Positions 17,511 through 27,400 of a stretch of 51,180 nt of DNA are shown here, piece after piece. The stretch lies in assembly GCA_024742755.1 (NCBI GenBank), contig JANSXW010000033.1:1-51180 (forward strand), given 5' to 3'. Position 1 is the first letter of the stretch; each line of letters starts with the position of its first letter. This DNA comes from a bacterium. Its GTDB lineage: Bacteria > Bacteroidota > Bacteroidia > Chitinophagales > Saprospiraceae. The position numbers were made by a program, and so were the translations under genes. The notes under the pieces are model-generated. The model saw only the letters and a program-made list of their open reading frames with translations, did no database searches and was not told the origin of the DNA.

Positions 17511-18103
17511 TTGTGGAAGACGAGCCTCTGATTGCGGAGGACATTGCCGACCTTTGCCAGCTCAATGGCTATGAAGTCTGCGGTATCGCGCACCGGGGCG
17601 GGCCTGCGCTCACGCTTATTGAGTCGGAGCGCCCGCAGCTGGTTTTGCTCGATATCAACCTTGAAGATCAGATCAGCGGGCTGGACATCGCCGCCTACCT
17701 TCGGGAAAAATATGCCATACCGTTTATCTTTCTGACCTCCTATGCAGATGCCGGCACCCTGGCGAAAGTGAAGGAGACCGCCCCTTTGGGCTACATCGTC
17801 AAGCCTTTCACCGGAGAGCAGCTGTACTCCACGATAGAAATAGCCTGGTCCCAACGCACCAAAACCCTTGCGCAGGAGCTTGACCTGGAACGCATCAACC
17901 ACACCCTCCCTGCCCCATTAAGCCGCCGGGAACAAGAGGTTCTTTCGTGCATCTACAAGGGCAAAAATGCGCAAGCCACCGCAGATGCCCTTTTTATCAG
18001 CATCAATACGGTGAAGTTCCATCTGAAAAACATGTACGGTAAGTTTGATGTGCACAACCGGGTGGAGCTGTTGTATAAGTTGCAGGAGGTGATGAAGGGG
18101 TGA
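17486..18103 (+). CDS. Two-component response regulator with LuxR-type HTH
   Basis: A 205-residue protein. The receiver domain spans 1-125: ILIVEDEPLIAEDIAD with the acidic pair, phospho-acceptor Asp56 in LVLLDINLEDQ, the Thr in IFLTSYAD and the Lys in YIVKPFTG. A LuxR/GerE HTH follows at about 142-198: LSRREQEVLSCIYKGKNAQA and INTVKFHLKNMYGKFDVHNR. It should bind DNA when phosphorylated. The HisKA_2 kinase at the other end of this gene block is the natural partner, since such kinases in Bacteroidota often pair with receiver-HTH proteins. Likely targets are the exporter operon itself (inference). A promoter box at 17427 may give it separate expression. Confidence 0.93.
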   Translation: MQDQLRILIVEDEPLIAEDIADLCQLNGYEVCGIAHRGGPALTLIESERPQLVLLDINLEDQISGLDIAAYLREKYAIPFIFLTSYADAGTLAKVKETAPLGYIVKPFTGEQLYSTIEIAWSQRTKTLAQELDLERINHTLPAPLSRREQEVLSCIYKGKNAQATADALFISINTVKFHLKNMYGKFDVHNRVELLYKLQEVMKG

Positions 18104-18197
18104 GCACTCATTTTTTGGGCTTACCAGTTTTGATTGATCCATATCGTCACCTTGAACTTGGTTTGCAAGCTTAGGCGGATATTATTCTACGATTGAG

Positions 18198-18205
18198 TAT
18201 ATTTG
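18198..18205 (+). promoter_or_regulatory. -7 box immediately before the start codon at 18207
   Basis: TATATTTG fully matches the Bacteroidota -7 consensus but ends one base before the ATGATG start at 18207. If used, transcription would begin near 18211, giving a leaderless or nearly leaderless mRNA. It may also be a chance match. Confidence 0.35.
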
Positions 18206-18206
18206 A

Positions 18207-19478
18207 ATGATGGGCAATCCCGAAAAACATATCATCCTACGCATCACCAATCAGGGCGTTTTTTACAATAAGGAATCCTGTATTCCATGGGGCCACACCA
18301 ACTTCCCACCGAAGGGAACCTTTAACTTTAATGAGCGGGCTGAAATCTTTTGGAGCGCCCGGTTGCTTTCCTTTGATGCAGGCCGGTCTCTTCTAAAGGT
18401 AGCCATCGCAGATTATGACACTGAAGGGCAGACTGCTGCTTTCACCAGGCAAAAAGCCAGGTTTCCGTTCCGGAATCTTGAGTTCGCCCCCCTGCAATGG
18501 GAAGCTCTTGAGCCTCTGATGAATATTTACAACAAGCAATTGTTCCAGCCCATTCTGGAAGTCCCCAAAACCTGGCGCATCACCCGCTCAGCGGATGAGG
18601 AATGGGTGGACTTTTCTGAGCCGGAAGAGCAGAAGACCCGGATTGAGCTACACTTCGAGTACCCCCTGCGGAAAGCAGTGTTTAAGATGGGCTATGTGGA
18701 AGTCGAGCATCAGGTAAAAGAACTGCCGGAACAAACCCTGACCATCCCCATTGAGAACCCGAATATCCTGCCGGAATTTGACCATGTGAAGCCGTTTTTT
18801 GCCAAAGCGCTGGGGAAGAAAAAGATCGAAGTGCGCGGTTATCTGGAGATGGATGAAGCGGACCACATTGAAATTCGGTGCCAATCGAAGGAAATCAGCC
18901 AAATCAACGATAAGTTCATTGCCACCGTTCGGAAGCTGCGGCTGGAAGATGCCATTTTTAAGCCCAAAAAAATTACCGTAGACAAAAGCCTTTTCACTCC
19001 TGAGGAGTACTTTGAAGGTTTCGACGAGGCCGAATTGGGCAATACCATCCGCCAAAGCGACAAAGACCTGCTGACAGACCTGCTGGAATCCGAAAAAATA
19101 AGGAACCGAAAGCAACTGCTCTATCTGTCCGGACAGCTTCAAAGCCAACGCACCGGGCTGCGGTTTACGCTGAGCCCCAAGTTTGGCTTCCTCTTTCATG
19201 TGGAAGGGGAAACCATGGACCACTTCATCTGGGAGCTGCTCAACAGCCACGCTACCTATATCTGGAGCCTGGACCGCGTTGGTACATCCCTCGGCCACAA
19301 ATTCCGCCTGATTGAACGGGAAATCAACTTCATCCGCGAAAACGGCCGCCGGACCTACCTGGACCACGCCCGGAATGAGGACCTGGTTTTCAGCAAAGTC
19401 AACCACGAAAACAGCGAATCCGGGCTGGTGGATGGATTTCCGAAGTGGCGGGTTCGGATTGGGGAGGTGTTGGTGTGA
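18207..19478 (+). CDS. Unknown 423-residue cytoplasmic protein
   Basis: No family recognised. It has no signal or membrane helix. The N-terminal region mixes strands and loops (HIILRITNQGVFYNKESCIP, FFAKALGKKKIEVRGYLEMD). The middle is charged and helical (FDEAELGNTIRQSDKDLLTD, LLESEKIRNRKQLLYLSGQL), and the C-terminus (FRLIEREINFIRENGRRTYL) ends WRVRIGEVLV. Two ATGs lie at the start (18207, 18210), directly after a perfect -7 box. Base composition matches the GC-rich DNA before it, not the AT-rich block after it, so it probably belongs to the resident genome. Transcribed alone, with no visible terminator after it. Confidence 0.78.
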   Translation: MMGNPEKHIILRITNQGVFYNKESCIPWGHTNFPPKGTFNFNERAEIFWSARLLSFDAGRSLLKVAIADYDTEGQTAAFTRQKARFPFRNLEFAPLQWEALEPLMNIYNKQLFQPILEVPKTWRITRSADEEWVDFSEPEEQKTRIELHFEYPLRKAVFKMGYVEVEHQVKELPEQTLTIPIENPNILPEFDHVKPFFAKALGKKKIEVRGYLEMDEADHIEIRCQSKEISQINDKFIATVRKLRLEDAIFKPKKITVDKSLFTPEEYFEGFDEAELGNTIRQSDKDLLTDLLESEKIRNRKQLLYLSGQLQSQRTGLRFTLSPKFGFLFHVEGETMDHFIWELLNSHATYIWSLDRVGTSLGHKFRLIEREINFIRENGRRTYLDHARNEDLVFSKVNHENSESGLVDGFPKWRVRIGEVLV

Positions 19479-19703
19479 TTTGACCAGATTCGAAATAGAA
19501 CTTAATTGCCTTTTACTCATGATCAAGTGAGCCTGTTGGAAAAACTGTAGTTTCGTCTATTACCAGTTATTTTGACTTATTGACCAATTAAGCGAAAAAG
19601 CAACCAGTTATAGCTTTATTATCCTTTCCCTGTTTCAATTTGCCTAGCTTTAAGATGCGCAAAGCAAATAATGAGCTACCCTTAGAACCAATCTTAATTA
19701 ACT

Positions 19704-20147
19704 ATGAGAGGTCAAATCTCTTTTTTAATTCTATGCTGTGTTTTCCTATTTTCTTCCAATGCCTATTCTCAATTAATTAATCTTGCGGAGATACAGCTCA
19801 AAAGTTACCCCGGCATCAAAAAAGACGGTAGAAACTGGGATACGTGGGGAGGTCCACATCCAGATGTGTATCTAATCATTTCCGATAGTAACGGAGAGGT
19901 AGTCTACAATTCGCGAAGAAACTATGTTAAAAATCTCAGCAATGAAGATTTGCCGCATTCCTTTTATCCAAACAGTTCAATTTCATTTACCAGGATATAC
20001 TATCTGGAATTTTATGATCTAGATGATAATACTGAGGATGATCTAATCCTTAGATTAAGGGTTATCCCCAGTGAATTCAAGGGTGTTACCAATAAAATTT
20101 TCCATGAAGGGCGGCACACAGCCACTGTTTATGTGACACCAAAGTAA
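19704..20147 (+). CDS. Secreted C2-like domain protein
   Basis: A 147-residue protein with a signal peptide (MRGQISFLILCCVFLFSSNA, cut near YSQ). The mature chain looks like a single C2-type beta-sandwich: a first strand LAEIQLKSYPG, then HPDVYLIISDSNGEVVYNSR, a proline-containing loop DLPHSFYPNSSISF, and YYLEFYDLDDNTEDDLILRL, where the acidic cluster is typical of calcium-binding loops. The assignment rests on pattern only. It opens the AT-rich block and stands about 225 bp after the previous gene. A weak -7 box (TAGCTTTA, 19645-19652) lies upstream. Role unknown; calcium or surface binding in the envelope is possible. Confidence 0.7.
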   Translation: MRGQISFLILCCVFLFSSNAYSQLINLAEIQLKSYPGIKKDGRNWDTWGGPHPDVYLIISDSNGEVVYNSRRNYVKNLSNEDLPHSFYPNSSISFTRIYYLEFYDLDDNTEDDLILRLRVIPSEFKGVTNKIFHEGRHTATVYVTPK

Positions 20148-20356
20148 CTTTAATTAAGTGCTGAATATTGATTACTCTTATTTAGTATTCATAAAAAAGC
20201 CTTATGCCAATCAATTCCTATGAGGAGAGATGATCAAATCATGAGGACTTGTGGCAGGTTAATGAGTTTAGAAAAAACGGTGTCTTTAATTCCTATAATT
20301 TTATGTCAAAATAGTTATTTGTATAACTACTTGAAATAGACTAGACCCACTCACAA

Positions 20357-21502
20357 ATGCACCAACAATTATTGGTTTTTCTTATGATCCTGACGGGCGG
20401 CTTAGGCCTACATGCATCGCCAATGCTTAATTGCAAAAGTAAAATAATAGTCAAAGTCATGAATCTAAGAGGGGCTCCGGTACAGCATGTAAATACTATC
20501 GCCATAGGTGGGAACAGAGCTGTAACCGATAATCAGGGCATGGCTTTTATTTGCTTCGAATCCACCCTTCCCGGAAGTCCGGTAAGTTTTAGCATAGATA
20601 AACCGAATTGGCAGGTTCTTTTCCCTTCGAACAGCTTGTTAATAAGTACCCAATACAACAGTAATAATATTCAGATTGTAGTGGCTGCAAAAGAAGGAGA
20701 AGAGCAGGAGGAGGGGTATCAACGCATGATACGTTCTTTTAAAGAGCTCTTAAAAAAACATGAAGAATCTACTTTTGGTAAACTACATCAAAGGTTCAAT
20801 CAACACCTTACGGATAGTGTTTTGCAAAAGTTAAGCCCTCATTTTAATCAACTTAATAGGGCTGCTGCTGCCGCTCAAAAAAGAGACTCCTTTGCACTGA
20901 CCCAAATACATCAGATATTACTTGAACTACAAAAAGTTCCACCTGATAGTCTACTAAGCCCCTACGATATTTATTGGAAAGGGCTTCAGGCCTATGAGGC
21001 AGGGGACAAAAGCCTAGCATTAAAATATTTTTACGAAAGTGCAAGAAAAAAAGATGCCAATGCACAGTATGCTCTTGGGCATCATTATTCAGGGATAGAA
21101 GACGAAGGGGATAAAGACTGTACACAAGCCATTGCCTGGTTAAATCAAAGTTTGCAACAAAAGCATGCAAAAGCAATGATATTGCTTGCAGTAATGCAGC
21201 ATAATGAAATATGCTTACCATCAAATGAGGATATGGTATATCAACTACTCAAACAAGCTGCCGACCTCGGAGAACCTTCTGCACTGAATAATCTCGGCAT
21301 TTACTTCCGTGACAAAAAAGCGTATGAGACAGCTTTTATCTACTTCGAAAGAGCTGCTATTCAGGAATATCCACCCGCCATTTACAATCTAGGCTGGATG
21401 TATAAAAAAGGTAAGGGCATTAAAAGGAACAGGAAGTATGGTGATTCGCTGGTTCGAAAAAGCCAAGAGTATGGATATACTCCCGGTGCCCGTGAATTTT
21501 AG
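20357..21502 (+). CDS. Exported Sel1-repeat protein with an N-terminal beta-sandwich domain
   Basis: A 381-residue protein with a signal peptide (MHQQLLVFLMILTGGLGLHA). Residues about 27-112 resemble a carboxypeptidase-regulatory-like/Ig fold: KIIVKVMNLRGAPVQHVNTI, AVTDNQGMAFICFES. A helical linker follows at 115-200. From about 205 to 375 there are Sel1-type TPRs: SLALKYFYESARKKDANAQY-ALGHHY, AIAWLNQSLQQKHAKAMILL, LLKQAADLGEPSALNNLGIY, FIYFERAAIQEYPPAIYNLG. Sel1 repeats are protein-interaction scaffolds (family knowledge). It lies 23 bp before the next lipoprotein gene, so the two are probably co-transcribed. Confidence 0.8.
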   Translation: MHQQLLVFLMILTGGLGLHASPMLNCKSKIIVKVMNLRGAPVQHVNTIAIGGNRAVTDNQGMAFICFESTLPGSPVSFSIDKPNWQVLFPSNSLLISTQYNSNNIQIVVAAKEGEEQEEGYQRMIRSFKELLKKHEESTFGKLHQRFNQHLTDSVLQKLSPHFNQLNRAAAAAQKRDSFALTQIHQILLELQKVPPDSLLSPYDIYWKGLQAYEAGDKSLALKYFYESARKKDANAQYALGHHYSGIEDEGDKDCTQAIAWLNQSLQQKHAKAMILLAVMQHNEICLPSNEDMVYQLLKQAADLGEPSALNNLGIYFRDKKAYETAFIYFERAAIQEYPPAIYNLGWMYKKGKGIKRNRKYGDSLVRKSQEYGYTPGAREF

Positions 21503-21525
21503 AAACAACTAAATCATTTATAACC

Positions 21526-22161
21526 ATGAGTTACCTAAGAAAGAGCGCTAAATGGCTCGCATTTTTATTGCTTTCCCCATTCATCTTTACCACCTCCTCT
21601 TGTGATACATGCGTTGGTGGAGTTCTTGCAGAGCTAGGTATTGAAATGCTGGCTAAAACTGCAACTACTATCGCCTTGGGAGACCCTTTTAGTCTTTCTA
21701 CAATTATCGCTAATGCATTTGAAGCAGGTAAAGAGATTTCTGAACAATGTCTGGGAGATGCTGGGCCAAACAGGACCCGAATGACTGTAGAACGGTTGAC
21801 TGGTTCAAATAATTGGTCCCCTGTTCCCATTTCAATTGGCAACGGCAATCAGAATCTAATGGGAGGCTTCGATACAAATATTCAAGATATCTTGGCTAAT
21901 GACGACTTTGTATACGATGAAGAACTATCTTTTCAGGATACCGGTATATTTAGAATACAAAAAATAGTCGATTACTACGACGAAGTGCCTGAACATAACA
22001 TGGTCGACAATGTAACTGATTTAGATTTTACCTACGGAAGGTCGAAGGACTTTTCTAACCTTCCTGATTACGATCCTTCCTATTTGTATATCGAAGTGAG
22101 AGAATCTTTTCCCGGACAACTCAGGCAATTTAAAGACGAGCCCACGGTAATTGTACACTGA
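21526..22161 (+). CDS. Unknown lipoprotein of the AT-rich block
   Basis: A 211-residue protein. The N-terminus (MSYLRKSAKWLAFLLLSPFI, then FTTSSC) is a lipoprotein signal with lipobox TSSC, followed by DTCVGG. A small-residue-rich helix (GIEMLAKTATTIALGDPFSL) and an acidic beta-rich part with FRIQKIVDYYDEVPEHNMVD and DPSYLYIEVRESFPG follow. No family recognised and no catalytic motif. Its start is 23 bp after the Sel1 gene and its stop 79 bp before the next gene, all on the same strand, so it is one member of a co-directional set of envelope proteins. Confidence 0.72.
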   Translation: MSYLRKSAKWLAFLLLSPFIFTTSSCDTCVGGVLAELGIEMLAKTATTIALGDPFSLSTIIANAFEAGKEISEQCLGDAGPNRTRMTVERLTGSNNWSPVPISIGNGNQNLMGGFDTNIQDILANDDFVYDEELSFQDTGIFRIQKIVDYYDEVPEHNMVDNVTDLDFTYGRSKDFSNLPDYDPSYLYIEVRESFPGQLRQFKDEPTVIVH

Positions 22162-22240
22162 TGCATTACTGAAGAAGCCATCCTTTATTAACCATCCTCT
22201 ATAATTCGCTGTGGATGGGAAAACCTGAACACTTGAAACC

Positions 22241-23401
22241 ATGAAAACTGCTTGGTTATTATTTGTTGCAACAGCTATGATATTGCTCTATTTATCATGC
22301 CAAAAAGAAATACCGGAGCGCAGTTCAGTTAAGTCTGAAATAATTATTGAAATCGTACCCAATAGTAATGATTCAGGCGGAGACCCTGAAGGAAACTCAA
22401 ACAGTGACAACAATGGCCCAACTTCCAATTTCATTACGGCAAGCTCCAGGGTAGCCTATATATCGGGTCGGCCATATATTTTATTATCAAACGGGAACAG
22501 CCAAAATGGATACAGTTTATCATTAGTTGATATTGAGAGTGAGCAAGTTTCAAAAATAGAAAGTGCTCCAAACCTACTCTATCCAGGTGAAATCAATCTT
22601 CATCGTGTGAACAATCAAACGCTGGGGATTGCTTACCGGAGTCGAGGGAGTAACAATACCGGCGAAGTCCTTTACAAAGAGTATCATAATAACTCACTAT
22701 CAAATCCACTTATAATTGCCAATAATCCTGACCCGGGTTTTTTCCCAAGCCAAGTATCTCATACTTCAGGAGATCAATTCATCAGTTACTTTGATAAAAC
22801 ATGCGATAAGATATGGAGCACGCGGATACACACAACCAGCAACAATCTACAGTTTTTTAGCATCTCAAACTGCGGTACGGATTATAGTCAGGTGTTTTCT
22901 GTCATAAAAGGAAATAAGTTGTACCTTTTAGCTAAAGAAAATCAATCGTATCAACCACTTACCCTATTTGAGTTAGATGCCGGTAACGGGACTGTGGAAC
23001 AGGCCCTGTTAGATTATACGGTTACTGCAAATTTGGATTTTCAGTCTAATAATTTAGGGCAACCAACTGCGCTATACCAAAAAGGTGATGCCATTTTACT
23101 AGGCCAACTTTCCGATAGTTCATGGGAATCATCATTTATAACCAGTGTTTCCGGCGCCACATCAGGGAGTCTTATATTCGATGTAGCTAACCGCCCCATT
23201 GTTCTACTCAAATCTGCGGAAAAATTACAGGCTTTCTTATTTGAATCCGGAAACTGGCAAACTATATATACTTTCGATACTAATCCATCATACCACCTTT
23301 CTTCAGCAGGACCTCCCAGTATTTTTCGGGAAGCCGGAAATAAGATCACCATATTTTTCACCGACGCTTCGGGAATTTATTATGATGAATTTTCGTATTG
23401 A
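22241..23401 (+). CDS. Lipoprotein with a predicted beta-propeller
   Basis: A 386-residue protein with a lipoprotein signal (MKTAWLLFVATAMILLYLSC, Cys20, followed by QKE). A Ser/Asn/Gly/Asp-rich spacer at about 40-60 (NSNDSGGDPEGNSNSDNNGP) follows. From about 65 the chain shows recurrent four-strand blades: AYISGRPYILLSNGNSQNGY, TLGIAYRSRGSNNTGEV, DQFISYFDKTCDKIWSTRIH, NKLYLLAKENQSYQPLTLFE, KLQAFLFESGNWQTIYTFD, GNKITIFFTDASGIYYDEF. This suggests a six-bladed propeller, by pattern only. Function unknown; such anchored propellers often bind partners or ligands. Its stop is 2 bp from the next start, giving a tightly coupled pair. Confidence 0.75.
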   Translation: MKTAWLLFVATAMILLYLSCQKEIPERSSVKSEIIIEIVPNSNDSGGDPEGNSNSDNNGPTSNFITASSRVAYISGRPYILLSNGNSQNGYSLSLVDIESEQVSKIESAPNLLYPGEINLHRVNNQTLGIAYRSRGSNNTGEVLYKEYHNNSLSNPLIIANNPDPGFFPSQVSHTSGDQFISYFDKTCDKIWSTRIHTTSNNLQFFSISNCGTDYSQVFSVIKGNKLYLLAKENQSYQPLTLFELDAGNGTVEQALLDYTVTANLDFQSNNLGQPTALYQKGDAILLGQLSDSSWESSFITSVSGATSGSLIFDVANRPIVLLKSAEKLQAFLFESGNWQTIYTFDTNPSYHLSSAGPPSIFREAGNKITIFFTDASGIYYDEFSY

Positions 23402-23403
23402 CG

Positions 23404-24234
23404 ATGAAAAGCAGACAACTAAACTGGAGCACTTCAGTATTAAGTTATCCTAATCTAATCGCTTATATCTTCTTTTGTACTGTGGCTTTTGGATTTCCAT
23501 TAGCCCTACCATGCCCTACCAAAGTTCAGTTTTTCGCTTTCAGAGTACTAATCGCTTTGTCGGCTGCAAGCGCAATATTCCTAATACTAAATAAAAACCT
23601 AAAGACCTCTTCCGGCAACCTTAAGATTGCTATCACAGCAATTATATTCTTGATAATCTATACATTAAACCCGAGACTTCTTGATCACTTCACAGATTGC
23701 CGGGAAAGTACATTCTCCTTTTCAGTCCAACTGAACAGCAATTTTAAGAGCGTAGCTAAAGGCTATCCTGGAATGCAAGGCCATGAAGTAAGTCTTTGGA
23801 TCGAGAACACTTGGGTTTCTTCAGAATCAGATCATACAGGTGTAGCTTACTTTAAATCTCTCCCAGGGAGTTTTCAAGGACAAACAGTTCCTGTTAAATA
23901 TAAACACAAGTATTGGGCTGCAATTGTCGATTCCATCAGACTCACTAGAAAAAGTAACATATTGAATATTCTTCCGCCAGCCTCCCTTCTCTATTCTGGT
24001 TTAGTTTTAAATGGGGAAAATGGAGTTCCGCTGCACAATGCCAAAGTTCAGATAGGAGGACAGGAGCATCTCACTGATTCTTCCGGGCAATTTACATTTA
24101 ATATCCCAACGGAAGACTTTTTACCTTACCAAAACCTTTTCGTCTCAAAAAGTGGCTACAGATCCGAAAGAATTAATATTCATTTTCAGGCCTCTTCAGG
24201 AATAGAAATAGCCTTGTTCAAATTAGTGGAATAA
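23404..24234 (+). CDS. Membrane protein with external carboxypeptidase-regulatory-like domains
   Basis: The ATG at 23404 was chosen over an upstream TTG at 23398 that overlaps the previous stop; 276 residues. Three hydrophobic helices lie in the first 100 residues (LIAYIFFCTVAFGFPLALPC, AFRVLIALSAASAIFLI, IAITAIIFLIIYTLN). Two domains follow. One, at about 105-185, contains SVAKGYPGMQGHEVSLWIEN and SDHTGVAYFKSLPGSFQGQT. A second, from 200, reads YSGLVLNGENGVPLHNAKVQ-IGGQ, LTDSSGQFTFNIPT and LFVSKSGYRSERINIHF, a typical CarboxypepD_reg fold. No catalytic motif. It starts 2 bp after the propeller lipoprotein, so the two are probably partners. The gene is AT-rich like the rest of the block. Confidence 0.75.
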   Translation: MKSRQLNWSTSVLSYPNLIAYIFFCTVAFGFPLALPCPTKVQFFAFRVLIALSAASAIFLILNKNLKTSSGNLKIAITAIIFLIIYTLNPRLLDHFTDCRESTFSFSVQLNSNFKSVAKGYPGMQGHEVSLWIENTWVSSESDHTGVAYFKSLPGSFQGQTVPVKYKHKYWAAIVDSIRLTRKSNILNILPPASLLYSGLVLNGENGVPLHNAKVQIGGQEHLTDSSGQFTFNIPTEDFLPYQNLFVSKSGYRSERINIHFQASSGIEIALFKLVE

Positions 24235-24457
24235 TGATATTCAACCTACTTGAACCAGCTAACTCCTGAAACAAACTATATTTAAATAAAGCTGGAATAG
24301 ATTGGTAGGGATTTTGATTAGACCTAACTTCACAAAACCTCAATCCCCATTTCATCTCCCCTAAAGACGCATTCCCTTTCTTGCCGGTTGATAACAAAAC
24401 GAAACCATGCAACGCTTCTTCATCATTTTCATCCTCCTGGCGCTGCCGTACGGGCTC
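24235..24457. other. Gene-free junction between the AT-rich block and the helicase gene
   Basis: Both flanking genes end into this 223-bp stretch. No T-tailed hairpin, tRNA or repeat was found, and the short open frames across it continue into the helicase gene as antisense. Nothing else is supported here. Confidence 0.5.
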
Positions 24458-27400
24458 TTACTCCTCTTTGTCCCGGAGTCCAATATATTTCCGCTGCACC
24501 TCCGCCAGTTCCCGGTATAGTTCAGCGTTTTCAGTTTGGAGTTTGGAATTAGAGATTTTAAGGTCTTCCATTTCTGTCAAGGATTGACGAAGCTCGTCGA
24601 TGGCTTTTTGCATATTTTCTGATTGTTGCTGAAGGTTTTTTTGGGCATTCAGAAGCGCTTGGATTTGCTGCTGAAAGCTTGGGTCTGCACTGGAGATCGT
24701 GGTTTTGACTTCTTCTGCCTGCTCCGGAGGGTGTGCCTCCATGACGGCCTGTGTTGATTCCTCATTGAGCACTTCTTCTTCCTCCAAAAGTCTTTGTGGG
24801 ACAGGAAGCTCCTCGGATTCATCCGGAGCCTCCACCTTAACAGGGCTCTGTTCGATCTTTGGTGGCATTGCTTTGGGTTCATCCATTGGGACTGGCCCGA
24901 CAGGCTCTTCTGGCATCGGGGGAGTAAGCTCAGGCTGTGGGAGTTGCGCTGCTGACTGATGCATAGTGAGCTTCGCCTGTTGAACCTCTACCATACCTGG
25001 TATGGCATAAAGATCAGGGAATAAGGGCGCTTTATCCACCTCGCTGAGGGGTAGCAGGGCCATACCTTTTCCCATCTCGTCCTTAGGCTCCAGCCTGTAA
25101 AGTTTGTGGAAATTGCTTTCCTGGGTGCCTTCCAGATTTTGGAGCCTCGTGTTGCCCTGTGCTCCTATATCAATCATTACTTTTTTAAACTGTAGTTTTT
25201 GAATGCGCTGTTGAATAAAAATACGGCCGTCGGAAGTACCCGTGGGCAGCTTTCTTATTGCCTTGATGGCATCAAGATATTTATCGTGAGTCCGCTCAAT
25301 CGCACAAGCCTGCTCTATTGAAGAAACGGAACGCTGCAGCGGTATGCCCTTCTTATTCGTCACTATACGGACAAGCGCATAAACGGTAGGAAAGGCTGCG
25401 AAGTCTTTAGGTGTTGCTTTGGACCGGGCAAGTAGCCTGATGAATTGCCCTGCTAAATATACGACCCCTTCGGCCCCTTTCATGCGGCCGGAAATGCGTT
25501 TAGGGTCATTGAGTTCCCGCTCTTCCTTGAAAAAAGGCGAGAGGATGAAGTCTGCTACTTTAGCGATAAATTCCGGGGCAAGAATGGTGTTCCTTAGTAT
25601 CGGGTGGGCATCTGCGACTTCCAGAACAGCGTCAAGGAAAAGCTTAGGGGTTTTGACATTTGTCTGTTTCCGCAACATTTTATCTTCCAGGTAAGTCCAC
25701 AAGCCGCCATCATCGGCAGCAAGGTGAATAGCCTCCCCGTACTGATTTCCCCTTATGTAGGCATTGACTACAACCTGAAGGTCATTTTCCTGCCACCGGT
25801 GTTCCTTATTTTTCTCATAAGCCCGGATTATAGCTTCCGATTCCCCGAGCTGGAAAAGGTAAAATAGTTTCTCTCCCGCATCGATAGGGGTTTGCAACTT
25901 AGCCCGGTAATATGCTTCGTGGCTGTAGTTTTCGCACAATTCCCAATACTCAACCGCATCAGCGTGATTGCCTGCAAAAGCATAAAGATGAGCAATACTG
26001 TTGTAGTAGGCGTCGCTTGTCCATTTAACAGCCGACATCCGATCTGCCAGTTGCTGAACGGTTTCTGCATCTGCGGTTTCCACCCAAGTGCCTGATAAAT
26101 CAGCAAGCATGCGGAAGAAGTCTTCCTTCCAGGGCAGGCGGCCTCTGCAACTACGGTCATTAAACACTTCCTGCGCCTTGGTGATGTAGCGCAGTGCCTC
26201 ATCTATGCTCACCCCACTGCCATTCATTATCTTCGCTATGAACCGGAGCGTGTTTACCTTTTCGGAGCCCCCTTCTTCCTGAGCCAATATTTTCTCCCAT
26301 GCTTCTCCCATCAAATAAGCCCGGTTTGCTTCGTAGGAGAAGCTCCTGGAGTACTGAATGAGTATGTCACCCGCTTCTTCGAATTTGCGTTCAAATTCCA
26401 GTGCTTTGGCCATACAATAATCCTCTTCCTTTTTGTACTGAATGTCGGGCACCTGGGCGAATGCCTTTGCAGCATCCCGCAAACGGTCAGGGTCTTCAAA
26501 CGCCAGTCCGTTTTCCTTTTCCTCATGGGCAATCTTTAGGAGACTTTCCAGGTCCGTATTATTGACCATTTCAATATTTCCTTCCTCCATGAAGCCCGCA
26601 TGAATGGCACCAGCCCAGGCATCTTCAATGTCAGGCAGTTGGCTAATTTGCCTTAGCGGTTCCCAGAAAGCGGTGACGCCCTCTGTCGTATCAATGATGT
26701 AACAGTCTTCCTGGGCGCGCGTGATGGCTACGTACAGCTTGTTGAAGAAGAAGGAAATTTCAAATTGCTCGCTAGAGGAAAGCTCATCGTATTTCTTACG
26801 CCCGGTGAGCAGCGCGTTAAGCATCTGATCAGAATAAGTGTTAAGAAAATGCTGCCCAAATTTATAAATGGCTACAGCCGGGTACTCTGAACCTTTTGCC
26901 CTTGCTGAACTTTTTACGATAAACTCCTCTTCAAGCATTGCATCTTCTTCAATAAGTTGTTCTTCTTCTCCATCATTGCAGCTTACGAGGTAAACGACTC
27001 CTTTACCTAAGCGGGCGAAAAGGTCAGGCGCACTCTCATTAAGGGCGAACAGTTGGGGACGTGGAGACTTGCCCAGCCGCTTGGCCTCTTGCGGGCGGTT
27101 GAGGTCGGGGGTATTGAGGAAACGGCGACGAAAGTACTGCACCACATTAGCCAGATCTACAATGGGGCTGCTCGAACGGTAGTTGTAATTGAGCTCTGAG
27201 ATTAAAGCGTCATGAGACAGCTCAAAATTGAGCTCCTCTTCCAGTTCTTTACCGAAAAGGCGTTTGAGCTTTTCGAGGCTAAAACCAGTAGGATTGACGG
27301 TTTGAAAGGGATCGCCGGCAAAAGAAATGGGTACTTGCGGCAGCCCGGAAAGGTCAAAATCGGAAAATCTGGACAACCGAATAATCAACTGTAGCTCTAT

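Noticed and set aside
18648..19526. 292-codon minus-strand frame opposite the unknown gene at 18207
   Set aside because: The plus frame has a promoter, start and balanced composition; the minus frame has neither and is enriched in Phe/Gln from reverse-read Lys/Glu codons.
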